Part shown: positions 36,222 through 45,213 of the stretch, piece after piece | Layout: each line of letters starts with the position of its first letter | Numbering within the stretch: the first letter of the stretch is position 1 | Origin: Chryseobacterium lathyri | GTDB lineage: Bacteria > Bacteroidota > Bacteroidia > Flavobacteriales > Weeksellaceae | DNA: 64,000 nucleotides | Direction of reading: 5' to 3' | Assembly (NCBI RefSeq): GCF_003290185.1 | Contig: NZ_QNFY01000008.1 | Coordinates: forward strand, 210,223 to 274,222 | Program-made: the position numbers and the translations under genes | The notes under the pieces: generated by a model | Told to the model about the DNA's origin: nothing | The model's input: the letters and a program-made list of their open reading frames with translations, nothing else | The model's database searches: none

Positions 36222-36505
36222 TTTTATTATTTGTTATACAAAGATAGCTAATGTGTTTCAAACATATAATTGGGCTGAAGCCCTGTTTGGCTATTTTTAT
36301 ACATTAAACGGGCTAAAGCCCGTTTCTATTGAATTTTAAAAGAATCATTATATAGGTTATCATGAGTTATAATCTGAAAGGCTTCGACTCCGCTCAGCCT
36401 GACAACGCTAATACTAGTCACAATAGTATCGACTGTCAGGCTGAGCGGAGTCGAAGCCTCTATTTTGTTATAAAAAATCTGGTCATCAAAAAGAATCTAA
36501 GAATT
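36222..36505. other. Intergenic region carrying three palindromes
   Basis: No gene. It contains GGGCTGAAGCCC (36272-36283), AAACGGGCTAAAGCCCGTTT (36306-36325) and the large inverted repeat at 36379-36459. All are of the interspersed palindrome kind found between genes in Flavobacteriia. Confidence 0.7.
36379..36459. repeat. Perfect 26-bp inverted repeat with 29-bp loop
   Basis: Arm 36379-36404 begins AGGCTTCGACTCCGCTCAG and is exactly reverse-complemented at 36434-36459. The spacer can form a further short stem (ATACT/AGTAT). The wording is the GGCTTCGACTCCGCTCAGCC element that I recall as widespread between genes of Bacteroidota, so it is probably a non-autonomous mobile hairpin. Confidence 0.85.
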
Positions 36506-37378
36506 TTAAAATGTTTTCGTCATATCAGCCGGAATGATCAGGTTGAAATCTGTCGGAATATATTCTTTCGCAGGTACTTTCAGCTCCGGATCTTCAGATT
36601 CAAAAACTGAGATCACCGCCATTTTAAGGGTCGGGTTTTTCTGTTTGATATACCAATAGATTCCACCGAATTCCTTACTGTGATAGTTTCCGTTGTAATG
36701 GATAAAAGTTTTCCCGGCCTGCATGCTCTTCAGGATAGATTCAGCCATGGTGGCATCTTTTGTAGCTTGGGCAGAAATGAAGTTCATCACTTTGGTTCCT
36801 TCGGCATGATCACCCATCATTGCCTTCATTTCCTGATACCCCGGCGTATCCAAAGTTACCTTGATCGGGAGCTGTGCAATGTATGCTTTCTCTTTATCAC
36901 TTAATTTATTCAGAGATTCCAATCCTTCTTTTGCGGTCTGAGATGCATATCTCCTTGGAATATTGGTCGCGATAAAATTCAGTTTTTTAGTTTTGGCAAA
37001 ATCAACCAGCGGTTTGTAATCTGTTGCATAATTATTCCACAATCTGGCAGAGTCTTTTAATGTTTTAGCATCAAAACTCCCATTCAGATACTTGTTCAGC
37101 TGCAATTGATTATCTCTTTCGAACATTTCTGCCCCTAAAATAATCTGTCCGTTTTTCTTTTGAAATAAACCTTCCGTCATTTTCAGCTGAAGCCAGTGAT
37201 TGATAGAGCTGTTATGATTCTCCCCAAAGAAAACAACATCATATTCAGCCAGCTCTTTGATCAGCTTATCTGTTTTTACTTCCTTTCCTTTCTTGTCATA
37301 AAACTGGTAGGCTTTGAAATCCTGTCCGCTTAACGAACAAAAAACTGCCAGCAAAACGGCGATGAAAATATTTTTCAT
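36506..37378 (-). CDS. ChaN-family heme-binding protein
   Basis: 290 residues with a signal peptide ending LSGQ. DVVFFGENHNSSINHWLQLK and GQIILGAEMFERDNQ are the ChaN/Tiki-like core; ChaN binds heme dimers. AMMGDHAEG and FIHYNGNYHSKEFGGIYWY complete the domain. Placed next to the hmu operon but separated by a hairpin, so it is probably co-regulated by iron though transcribed apart. Confidence 0.85.
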   Translation of the reverse strand: MKNIFIAVLLAVFCSLSGQDFKAYQFYDKKGKEVKTDKLIKELAEYDVVFFGENHNSSINHWLQLKMTEGLFQKKNGQIILGAEMFERDNQLQLNKYLNGSFDAKTLKDSARLWNNYATDYKPLVDFAKTKKLNFIATNIPRRYASQTAKEGLESLNKLSDKEKAYIAQLPIKVTLDTPGYQEMKAMMGDHAEGTKVMNFISAQATKDATMAESILKSMQAGKTFIHYNGNYHSKEFGGIYWYIKQKNPTLKMAVISVFESEDPELKVPAKEYIPTDFNLIIPADMTKTF

Positions 37379-37459
37379 TTTTATTTTATTTAATCACGAA
37401 TTGTACAAATGTTTCTTTCACAAATATCACAAATTTTCTGCTCTATCCTCTCATAAAAA

Positions 37460-37495
37460 GGACCGCCTTGAATTTAAAACAAAACGGTCCATTAA
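37460..37495 (-). terminator. Terminator of the hmu operon
   Basis: GGACCG (37460-37465) pairs with CGGTCC (37485-37490). On the minus strand TTTTT follows the hairpin, 16 bases beyond the hmuS stop at 37511. Confidence 0.6.
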
Positions 37496-37510
37496 AAATC
37501 ATCTAACTAT

Positions 37511-38539
37511 TTATTTCACTAATTCTGCCACAAGATCTTTCCATTCCTGCAATTCAGGAATTCCAGGTTTTCTTTTCCCAAAGAACTGAACGATGAAATC
37601 CCCTTCTTTGTTGAACACTTCAATAGCCGTTACTTCCCCGTCTTCAGTAGGTTTTTTAACGATCCATGCCTCTGCAATTTTCGTAACATCCAAATGTAAG
37701 TTGAAATCCGGGTCCATGACATTGAACCACTGCTGGTGCCAAAGTGTTTTCTTCACGTTTCCTGTATGAATCTGGATAATTCCTCTGTTTCCAACGAATA
37801 CCATGATCGGAATATTCTTTTCTGAAGCGTCTTCCAGAACATTCACCACTTTAGAATTATCAATTTTTTTAGCAAATCCTTCCGGAGCCAGTCTCAGTGC
37901 CTGGGTTCTGCTTACCCCGAATTTCCTTGTCATCATAAAGAAATCGTGGGTATCTTTTAATTCCGTCCACGCTTTTTTGAATCCTTCAGCATCAATCTCG
38001 GAATCAGCCTTTTCAGGAGCTTTTGGAGCCACAGCTTCAATAGTGAACACCTGGTTCTGGTCTTCTGCTCTGAATTTTTCTACAATGGCATCGAAAGCAG
38101 CTTCATCACTGTTTTTGGTCAGATAAATCTTATGAAGGGCAAGACCGTCTTTTCCGAAGAACTGAAGGCTTTTTTTGTCTCCCTCCACTACAGCAAACGC
38201 AGATTTCCAGTGGTTAAGGAATATTCTAAGATCGATATCCTCTCCTACGAAAAGCTGTGCATGAGGACTACTGAAATCACCGTTCTGGTAGATTCCTTTT
38301 CTTTCGTGCACACATTCGTCATTGCGGGTAAGCGCCATTACTTTACCTAACTGTTCTGCTTCGGTAAGGATAGCAGGAAATTCAGGTTTAAGTACCGTTA
38401 CTCCTTCGCCTATGCTTGTTGCCAGTAGTTCTGCTTCACTTACGCTCAGCTGTGTTGCAGCATTTCTTATTCTTATATGTGGATTGTCTGCTTTCAGAGC
38501 TTCCCATTTTTCCTTTAAATCATTAACTAATGTGCTCAT
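37511..38539 (-). CDS. hmuS: Heme-degrading/trafficking factor, HemS/HmuS-like
   Basis: 342 residues with two repeats of the HemS fold (DECVHERKGIYQN with LFVGEDIDLRIFLNHWKSAF; and VGNRGIIQIHTGNVKKTLW with WFNVMDPDFNLHLD), each with the characteristic heme-pocket layout. HmuS-type proteins accept heme from HmuTUV in the cytoplasm and store or cleave it. Four bases downstream of the methyltransferase gene in the operon. Confidence 0.88.
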   Translation of the reverse strand: MSTLVNDLKEKWEALKADNPHIRIRNAATQLSVSEAELLATSIGEGVTVLKPEFPAILTEAEQLGKVMALTRNDECVHERKGIYQNGDFSSPHAQLFVGEDIDLRIFLNHWKSAFAVVEGDKKSLQFFGKDGLALHKIYLTKNSDEAAFDAIVEKFRAEDQNQVFTIEAVAPKAPEKADSEIDAEGFKKAWTELKDTHDFFMMTRKFGVSRTQALRLAPEGFAKKIDNSKVVNVLEDASEKNIPIMVFVGNRGIIQIHTGNVKKTLWHQQWFNVMDPDFNLHLDVTKIAEAWIVKKPTEDGEVTAIEVFNKEGDFIVQFFGKRKPGIPELQEWKDLVAELVK

Positions 38540-38543
38540 TATT

Positions 38544-39194
38544 TTATTTTTTTATGGTTAAAACTGTATAAATTCTATGGATGGTTTCGTTTCCTGATTT
38601 GCTTTGTATATCTTCTTCTTTTTCAGATATTTTCATTCTCTTGAAGTGGCTTTTGGAAACAAGCTGCTCCATTTCGCTGTTGCTGTACATGGTAAAATCA
38701 TATTCTGTAAACGGCAGCGTTTCCATAAATTTTTTCTGTCCGAACGTAAGAACGAAAGTTCCGTCCTTCTTTAAAACTCTGTGGATCTCATTGAGAAACT
38801 CAACTGGTTCTTCCCAGAAATACACGGTATTGACAGTAAATATCTTATCAAAAGTTTTGTCTTCAAAAGGAAGTTTTGTTCCTTCATACAGCACAAAATC
38901 AGCCTGGCTTTCAAAGTCTTTGTTCAGCTTTCTGGCTTCATTATACATGGTTTCAGAAATATCTACTCCTGTATATTTCAGGTTTTGGGCTCTGCTTAAA
39001 ATATTTTTAAGGTGTCCGGCATTGCCGTGTCCTATTTCAAGGATATGTTCATCATCTTCTATTAAAAGCGTTTTAATGCTTTCCAATGTCATGCTGATAT
39101 TGGTAGCGTTCATCATCTCGCCGATCTCTATGCCTTTTTCTCCTTGTGGATTGGCGAGATTCTGCGCAAGGATTTTTAATTCATCTTTTTCCAT
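38544..39194 (-). CDS. SAM-dependent methyltransferase inside the heme operon
   Basis: 216 residues, Methyltransf_11-type class I fold: ILEIGHGNAGHLKNIL (motif I), YTGVDISETMYNEA, KLPFEDKTFDKIFTVNTVYFW and HRVLKKDGTFVLTFG. The substrate cannot be read. Some class I methyltransferases accompany heme-uptake or radical heme-degradation genes, so a role in heme or tetrapyrrole handling is plausible from its position between hmuV and hmuS. Confidence 0.85.
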   Translation of the reverse strand: MEKDELKILAQNLANPQGEKGIEIGEMMNATNISMTLESIKTLLIEDDEHILEIGHGNAGHLKNILSRAQNLKYTGVDISETMYNEARKLNKDFESQADFVLYEGTKLPFEDKTFDKIFTVNTVYFWEEPVEFLNEIHRVLKKDGTFVLTFGQKKFMETLPFTEYDFTMYSNSEMEQLVSKSHFKRMKISEKEEDIQSKSGNETIHRIYTVLTIKK

Positions 39195-39196
39195 GG

Positions 39197-39970
39197 TTAT
39201 CCAAAAATGATCATTGGGTTATTGGTAATAGGATGTCCGCAAATGGTGCACGGGAAATTGTACGCCTGGCTGATCGTTTCAGCAGTAAATACTTCCTGTG
39301 GCGTTCCGTATGCGGAAACTTTTCCTGATTTCATTAATAAAATTTTATCTGCAAATTGTGCAGCAAGGTTCAGATCATGCAATACAACAATAGCACTGTT
39401 GGCCTTTTTAGTGAAATTCTTAATAATCTCTAAAGCTTTGTACTGATGTTTTATATCTAAATTATTCAAAGGCTCATCCAGAAATACCAGTTTGTGGGCA
39501 ATCTCATTTTCCAGCTGGGCCATTACTCTTGAAAGATGGACACGCTGTTTTTCTCCTCCGGAGAGTGTATTATATTCTCTGTCTTTCAGGTGATAAACGT
39601 CTGTTTCGTACATCATTTTATTCATCGCCTCAAAATCTTCTTTACGTGGCTGTGAATCAAAGTAAGGATAACGTCCCATCATGACCACGTCTTTTACATC
39701 CAGAGGAATCTCGTTGGAATTATGCTGTGAAAATTTAGACTTATGCTGAGATAATACTTTCACTTCCCAGTCTGAAATGGATTTTTCCTTAAATAAAATC
39801 TCCTGTTTTCCCTGTTTTATTTCATTAGCCAAAACACTGAGAAGGCTTGACTTCCCGGCTCCGTTGGGACCTACAATCGCTAAGAATTCGCCATACCCTA
39901 AAGAGACATCAACGCCTTCAAGAATATGGAAATCCTTGTGAAGATAATTGATCTGATGCGCTTTTATCAT
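39197..39970 (-). CDS. hmuV: Heme ABC transporter ATP-binding protein
   Basis: 257 residues. Walker A GPNGAGKSS, Q-loop VLSQHKSKFSQHNS, signature LSGGEKQRVHLSRVMAQL, Walker B KLVFLDEPLNNLD and switch HDLN. It is the HmuV/FecE-like ATPase of the iron-complex importers. Overlaps the permease stop by one base. Confidence 0.92.
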   Translation of the reverse strand: MIKAHQINYLHKDFHILEGVDVSLGYGEFLAIVGPNGAGKSSLLSVLANEIKQGKQEILFKEKSISDWEVKVLSQHKSKFSQHNSNEIPLDVKDVVMMGRYPYFDSQPRKEDFEAMNKMMYETDVYHLKDREYNTLSGGEKQRVHLSRVMAQLENEIAHKLVFLDEPLNNLDIKHQYKALEIIKNFTKKANSAIVVLHDLNLAAQFADKILLMKSGKVSAYGTPQEVFTAETISQAYNFPCTICGHPITNNPMIIFG

Positions 39971-41010
39971 TAGAGTGATTTTTTAAATTTAATTAAAATA
40001 GCGATAAAAATAGGTCCTCCGATCAGGGAGGTCAAAATACCGATGGGCAATTCTGATGGTGCCACAATGCTGCGGCTGAATGTATCAGCTATCAACAGTA
40101 AAACACTTCCCAAAACAGCTGACAACGGTAAAATGAAAACATAATTTGATTTAAATAAAAGTCTTAAAATATAAGGTACGATAAGACCTACAAAACCAAT
40201 GGTTCCTGAAAATGCCACACAGGTTCCTATCATCAAAGAGGTAATAATCACAATCTGCTTTTTCAGTTTTTCAACGTTGATTCCTAAATGCTGGGCATCT
40301 CTTTCTCCTAACATCATCGCATTCAGGGCTTTTCCTTTTGGAAGCAAAATTGAGTAAGAAATAACAATCACTACAGCCAAAACAATATTCTTGGTCCAGG
40401 TGGCAGCGGCTAAACTTCCCATATTCCAGAACGTAAGATCTCTTAACTGTTCATCTTTTGATATATAAATAAGGAATCCTGTAATAGAAAAGCCGATGGA
40501 TGTGATGGCCACACCGCTTAACAGCATCATGACAACATTGGTTTTTCCGGCGCTTGTGGAAATCCTGTACACCAGCATCATGGCTAATAAAGCACCTAAA
40601 AAAGCGGAAATACCAACCAGTGAAAACTGAACCACTTCAGGAAGATATTGTTTGAAATGCCCTCCTAAAACAATGGCAATTGCCGCAAGTAGTGTAGCTC
40701 CGGAAGTTAAACCTATTGCTTCACCGGTTGCTAACGGATTTTTAAACAACCCCTGCAGACTTGTCCCTGAAACAGCAAGCATACTTCCTACTAAAATGGC
40801 CATGACAATTCTGGATGCTCTTACCTCCCAAATCACATATTGATCGCTTAAAGATAAGCCCGGATCACCTTTTATATAGTGCCATAAAACTTTGAAGGCT
40901 GATGTTCCTCCAAAATCGTAGACTCCTGTATTAAGTGCCAGTACTGCTATAATAGCTAGCAGTACGGCACCTATAGTCAGATAAAAGTATAGTTTACTTT
41001 GTGTTCTCAA
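39970..41010 (-). CDS. hmuU: Heme ABC transporter permease
   Basis: 346 residues of the FecCD/BtuC type, about nine or ten helices; ATGEAIGLTSGATLLAA, AFSGTIGFVGLIVPYILRLL and SELPIGILTSLIGGPIFIAIL are signature stretches, the first and last near the ATPase-coupling helices. Overlaps hmuT by 17 bases and hmuV by one, so all three are translated together. Confidence 0.93.
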   Translation of the reverse strand: MRTQSKLYFYLTIGAVLLAIIAVLALNTGVYDFGGTSAFKVLWHYIKGDPGLSLSDQYVIWEVRASRIVMAILVGSMLAVSGTSLQGLFKNPLATGEAIGLTSGATLLAAIAIVLGGHFKQYLPEVVQFSLVGISAFLGALLAMMLVYRISTSAGKTNVVMMLLSGVAITSIGFSITGFLIYISKDEQLRDLTFWNMGSLAAATWTKNIVLAVVIVISYSILLPKGKALNAMMLGERDAQHLGINVEKLKKQIVIITSLMIGTCVAFSGTIGFVGLIVPYILRLLFKSNYVFILPLSAVLGSVLLLIADTFSRSIVAPSELPIGILTSLIGGPIFIAILIKFKKSL

Positions 41011-41872
41011 TTAAAAGTTTGTTTAATGCTACTGCTGCTTCTCCCAGTCTAGGTCCGAAACCTGAAACCAATCCTCCGTCCATTGCAATGATCTTTTTGT
41101 TTTTACCTGCATTGGTCTGTGCTACGCCCGGCATTTTAAGAGCTCCTTCGTTTCCGCCGGCACCCTGAAGTCCTGTTTCAAAGAAGAATAAAATATCAGG
41201 ATTAGCTTTTACAACAGCCTCTGGTGTCAATGGCTTGAAATCTTCAAAATCGTTCACAGCATTTTCTCCACCAGCAAGACCGATCAGAGAGGCCATAGGG
41301 GTATTTTTACCTGAAACCATCAGCATGTTTCCTCTTGCGTAGATGAACAATACTTTTGGCTTTTTAGCGATAGGCTGAATTTGTTTCAGATCAGCATCGA
41401 TTTTATCGTTTAGTTTCTGATAATCTGTATTTCCTACTGCTTTGGCTACGTCAGCGATCAGTTTTTTAGTTCCTTCCACAGTGTATTCCTGTTTGAAAAC
41501 CTCAGCTTTGATTCCTGAAGACTTGATTTTAGCCATCAATTCAGGGTTGATATCTTTTTCTGAAGCTAAAATCAAAGTTGGACTTACCGCCATAATCGGC
41601 TCGATTGTCATGGATCTTACGTGTCCAAGATCTTTGGCCGTCGTTTTCAACGTTGAGGGATAGGTGCTGGTAACATCTGTTCCTACAATTTCTTTCTCGT
41701 GACCCAGCGCGCTTACAATTTCTGTAATTCCACCGCTCAGGGTAACGATTTTGTTATTGGTTTTCGGAGCTTCAGAAGAGGTTTCTGTTGTATTTTCTTT
41801 TTTAGCATCTTCTGCTTTTTTGCATGAATATACTGCCATCAGAATGGAAGCTGCAAGGATTAATTTTTTCAT
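40994..41872 (-). CDS. hmuT: Periplasmic heme-binding lipoprotein of the ABC importer
   Basis: 292 residues. Lipobox AVYSCKKAEDA; the body starts KIVTLSGGITEIVSALGHEKEIVGTDVT, as in HmuT/BtuF. LGHVRSMTIEPIMAVSPTLIL and FETGLQGAGGNEGALKMPG are further features. It passes heme from the outer-membrane receptor to HmuUV. As a lipoprotein it differs from the free periplasmic enterobacterial form. Confidence 0.92.
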   Translation of the reverse strand: MKKLILAASILMAVYSCKKAEDAKKENTTETSSEAPKTNNKIVTLSGGITEIVSALGHEKEIVGTDVTSTYPSTLKTTAKDLGHVRSMTIEPIMAVSPTLILASEKDINPELMAKIKSSGIKAEVFKQEYTVEGTKKLIADVAKAVGNTDYQKLNDKIDADLKQIQPIAKKPKVLFIYARGNMLMVSGKNTPMASLIGLAGGENAVNDFEDFKPLTPEAVVKANPDILFFFETGLQGAGGNEGALKMPGVAQTNAGKNKKIIAMDGGLVSGFGPRLGEAAVALNKLLIENTK

Positions 41873-41892
41873 GATATACTATTATTTGATTA

Positions 41893-43002
41893 TTATAAAG
41901 GGTCAAATTCGAAATTGGTAGTGCCGCGGTGTCCGTCTTCGCTTTTCATGGTATTAAATCTTAACTTAAAGTAAAATCCTTCTGCATCTTTCAGGACAAA
42001 AAAGCGGTCTGCGTAAACATGAGGCTGTGGGTTATCTGTTGTTCCCGTAGTGGTTCTCCATTTATCCCCAAGAGCCCTCTGATCATTAAATATAAACTTT
42101 GACTGATCCACATCTCCTAATTTAAATGAATTGTAAGCCTGATCAAGATTCCCTGCCGCAGTTACCTGGTATACTCCTACTCCGTTAAGGGTATTTGTTA
42201 CCACAAAATCCGCAAAGAAATAACTTCCGGCACTTACACCGGGCGCTGTAAACACTTCATTGGTAAACGTGGTAAAACCAAGGTCCCAATTTTTTTTCTT
42301 AGGCTGAATTTTCACAGCTGTACCTGTATTAAAACTGAAAAAAGTAAAATTATAATCTGTATCCTTTGGTACAAAATATTCACTGTAACTTGCTGTATTT
42401 CCTACATCAGCGTAACGTATTTTATATCCGTTCAGGGCTCTGAAAATCTGAATTTTTTTCCAGCCTCTGGCCGCACCGGATAAACTAACTGAGCCTGGCC
42501 CGATATTATCAGAAGACGGAATATCTCTTCCAAGGTTTAACAGATACACAGGATTTTCTGCATCATTTTCCTTAATAGGTTCAATTCCTGAGGTCTGGGT
42601 AAGGAAATTGCCGTCCGGATGATCAATGTATTGCATATTGGCCGGATCAAATGTCCCAACCATTATGCTTCCTTTAAGGGTGGCAACGTCGGCTTCTGTT
42701 ACTGTTTTAATATCCGTTTTATTAGGTACTTTTGCCACTGTCATAGCAAGAGAACTGTTGATCACTACATGAAATCCATCTCCGGTATAGAAACCAAGAT
42801 CCCAGTCTGTTCTTTTATTGATAGAAGGCTTTTCATAATCACTTAAGTCTATCCAGACCTGATTGGGTTCGGTAGCGCCTCCTACCTTTACTTCTACTAC
42901 AGATCCGGTAATTGGCGGTGCCGGAACAGGATCTTCATCAGCAGAAACACAGGACTGTAAAGCAACAGCTGAGAAAAGGGCGAATATTTTTAAATAGTTC
43001 AT
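41893..43002 (-). CDS. hmuY: HmuY-family heme-binding outer membrane lipoprotein
   Basis: 369 residues, signal with lipobox LQSC. Two WDLGF boxes (RTDWDLGFYTGDGFHVVINSS and KKNWDLGFTTFTNEVF) and two related beta sheets mark the HmuY fold, known from Porphyromonas gingivalis as a surface hemophore that strips heme from host proteins for the TonB receptor. It lies between the receptor gene and hmuT. Confidence 0.88.
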   Translation of the reverse strand: MNYLKIFALFSAVALQSCVSADEDPVPAPPITGSVVEVKVGGATEPNQVWIDLSDYEKPSINKRTDWDLGFYTGDGFHVVINSSLAMTVAKVPNKTDIKTVTEADVATLKGSIMVGTFDPANMQYIDHPDGNFLTQTSGIEPIKENDAENPVYLLNLGRDIPSSDNIGPGSVSLSGAARGWKKIQIFRALNGYKIRYADVGNTASYSEYFVPKDTDYNFTFFSFNTGTAVKIQPKKKNWDLGFTTFTNEVFTAPGVSAGSYFFADFVVTNTLNGVGVYQVTAAGNLDQAYNSFKLGDVDQSKFIFNDQRALGDKWRTTTGTTDNPQPHVYADRFFVLKDAEGFYFKLRFNTMKSEDGHRGTTNFEFDPL

Positions 43003-43014
43003 AAGGGTAGCTTT

Positions 43015-45120
43015 TTAAAATTGATAGATTAATCTCGCGAAATAGCTTCTTCCGTAATACAGATTAAGACGGTCAGTCGCTCCGTTATGGGCAGTTCCGG
43101 CAGTAGCGGTTGTATTAATAGTCGTTACGTCAAATATATTTTTCACTCCTACAGAAAGTTCCATATGATCTTTCCAGAAAGGCTGGCTTACAATAAAGTC
43201 CATCATATGAAAATCATCTGTTTTTCCCAGTCTGAAGCCTGTACCTTCACTTTCCAGCACATAATTTCTTCCCGGACCGGTATATTTATAGTAAAGGGCA
43301 AAACCCGTTTTGGTATTTTTCAATTTATAATTTGCCGACGCTCCTGCCTGAACAAGGTATTGGTAATCTGTAGGTGATGTATGATTTAATGAATTCAGGG
43401 ATACTGAAGTTCCGCTTACAGATCCTCTTAAGGATAAGGCCAGCTGGTCTTTTTTAAAGTCTATATTGGCAGAGAACAGCATATTTCTGTACTTGTCCAT
43501 ATTCATATACTTGTAGGTAGAAGGATCTTTTACGAGTACCATTTCTATTCTGTCCCGTACGTCCAGATATAATGCATTAACACTGTACCCAATTTTCCAG
43601 TCGTTTGCTGAAAAATTCTGGTCCCAGAAAGCGCCTGCTGAAAAGCCTTTTTCAGGATTCAGATCAGGGTTTCCCTGTACATCGTGATTGATATTCACGA
43701 AATACGTATAAAGCTCATCGTAGGTAGGGAAACGGTTTGCAGTACCTGCCACAGCCCTTAAATTGGAATTTTCAGAAGTTTTATATCTTGCTGAAAGTGA
43801 GTAATTAAACTGGTTGTCAAAATTTTCACTGACGGATAGTCTTGCACCCGGCCTTACAGAAAATCTATCTGAGATATTCCATTCTGCAGAAAGGAAGTTG
43901 GAATAGGTAAAAATCTTTCTTTTTACCGCCTCACCAAAAAAATCTCCGGCAATGAGCGCTGCATATCCATTGGTATAATCCAATTCGTATCCAAGCTGAA
44001 AATCGAATGTCTTATTATTGAGAAAATTACTGAACATTCCTCTTGAATAGATGACATCTGTCTTGTAATAAGATCTGTCTTCTCTGCTGATCCTGACAGA
44101 TCTGTTGGGAATATCATAGTTATAGTCATGGTATTTTCTATCCTGGTTCTGGTAAGAAAAATCTCCCATATAGCGGATATTCCCAATATTAGTCTGAATA
44201 TTAAACTGATGGGCCCATCGTTTGGTATTATATTCCCGGTCTATACTTTCGTAAAGTGCACCGCCCATTCCATCGTTCAGGGGAATCCTGTTAACTTCCG
44301 GATTGTAGAAATTGAATTTTTCGTACAGGTAAGACAGTTTGTAGTAGAAAGACGTTTTATTTTTTGAATACCGTATTAATGCAGAGGCATCGTACTGATC
44401 TTTAGGGTTCCATTCAAAGCCTCTTTTATTATCTCTTTCAAAATATTTATAACCTTTGCTCTCCCCTTCATAGCCCATAAACTGGTTATGATTAAAGCTG
44501 ATATTGGCAAACCAGTTATTATCAATATTATAGTCTACATTAAGGTTCTGAATATGCCTTCCGTTTCCTTTTTTCTTCAGGTCGTAATTATCCCTTACGG
44601 TTTCTTCCTGCAGAGAAGCTCTTACACTTACCTTTTTTGTATTGCTTTTTTTGGTGATAATATTGATAACTCCGGCTACTGCTCCGTTACCATATTCCAC
44701 TCCCATGCTTCCCTTTACCACTTCAATTCTCTCTACATTATTCAGTGAAAGTTTCGTAAGGTCAATATTACTTCCTAATCCTGTATCACCTACTACAGGG
44801 ATATTGTCTATCAGTACTTTTACATAATTGCCATCAAGCCCCATCATATTGGCCGTAGAGTTTCCCGAACGGGTGTCCGGAGTAATCTGGATATTAAGAC
44901 TTTGATTTAAAACATCTGCAACATTGGTAGCAGCCATATTTTTTATCTGCTGGGCATCTATAACTTCAACTTTATATATTGATTTATTGATAGACTGCTG
45001 CGTGTACTGTCCTGTAATGACAACTTCCTCTATTTTATTTTTATTAAGAGAATCTTTTTCTTGTGCAGTCATCCAAAAGGCAATGGACAATGATAGAACG
45101 GAAAGCACTTTCTTCTTCAT
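43015..45120 (-). CDS. hmuR: TonB-dependent heme receptor (HmuR-like)
   Basis: 701 residues. The signal peptide is followed by a TonB box region (EEVVITGQYTQQSI), plug (IYKVEVIDAQQIKNMAATNV, NIPVVGDTGLGSNIDLTKL, RIEVVKGSMGVEYGNGAVAG) and barrel ending SYFARLIYQF with the terminal aromatic. Heme specificity is inferred from hmuY-hmuTUV next door, not from a motif. First gene of the operon; its promoter region carries Fur-like sites. Confidence 0.9.
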   Translation of the reverse strand: MKKKVLSVLSLSIAFWMTAQEKDSLNKNKIEEVVITGQYTQQSINKSIYKVEVIDAQQIKNMAATNVADVLNQSLNIQITPDTRSGNSTANMMGLDGNYVKVLIDNIPVVGDTGLGSNIDLTKLSLNNVERIEVVKGSMGVEYGNGAVAGVINIITKKSNTKKVSVRASLQEETVRDNYDLKKKGNGRHIQNLNVDYNIDNNWFANISFNHNQFMGYEGESKGYKYFERDNKRGFEWNPKDQYDASALIRYSKNKTSFYYKLSYLYEKFNFYNPEVNRIPLNDGMGGALYESIDREYNTKRWAHQFNIQTNIGNIRYMGDFSYQNQDRKYHDYNYDIPNRSVRISREDRSYYKTDVIYSRGMFSNFLNNKTFDFQLGYELDYTNGYAALIAGDFFGEAVKRKIFTYSNFLSAEWNISDRFSVRPGARLSVSENFDNQFNYSLSARYKTSENSNLRAVAGTANRFPTYDELYTYFVNINHDVQGNPDLNPEKGFSAGAFWDQNFSANDWKIGYSVNALYLDVRDRIEMVLVKDPSTYKYMNMDKYRNMLFSANIDFKKDQLALSLRGSVSGTSVSLNSLNHTSPTDYQYLVQAGASANYKLKNTKTGFALYYKYTGPGRNYVLESEGTGFRLGKTDDFHMMDFIVSQPFWKDHMELSVGVKNIFDVTTINTTATAGTAHNGATDRLNLYYGRSYFARLIYQF

Positions 45121-45136
45121 AAAGCAAAAATTTTGG

Positions 45137-45144
45137 CAAATATA
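45137..45144 (-). promoter_or_regulatory. -7 element of the heme operon promoter
   Basis: On the minus strand this reads TATATTTG, matching TANNTTTG, 17-24 bases before the receptor start. I see no clear -33 box; the position is taken by one of the Fur-like arms. Confidence 0.5.
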
Positions 45145-45150
45145 ATGCTT

Positions 45151-45202
45151 TATTTAGAATAGTTAAAAATAAATACTTATTTTTGTGGAATAATTCTAAA
45201 TA
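45151..45202. promoter_or_regulatory. Fur-like double site around a divergent promoter
   Basis: TATTTAGAAT (45151-45160) and ATTCTAAATA (45193-45202) are exact reverse complements 32 bases apart. Between them lies TATTTTTG (45178-45185), a plus-strand -7 element for the gene at 45214; the left arm is near the -33 region of the heme operon on the other strand. Around each arm the sequence extends into an imperfect 19-base palindrome, such as TTTAGAATAGTTAAAAA and GGAATAATTCTAAA, the shape expected of Fur. The same arrangement recurs at 46164-46215. Confidence 0.7.
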
Positions 45203-45213
45203 AAAATAACGTT

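Noticed and set aside
38581..39210. 209-codon plus-strand ORF
   Set aside because: Shadow of the methyltransferase gene, whose SAM motifs are clear.
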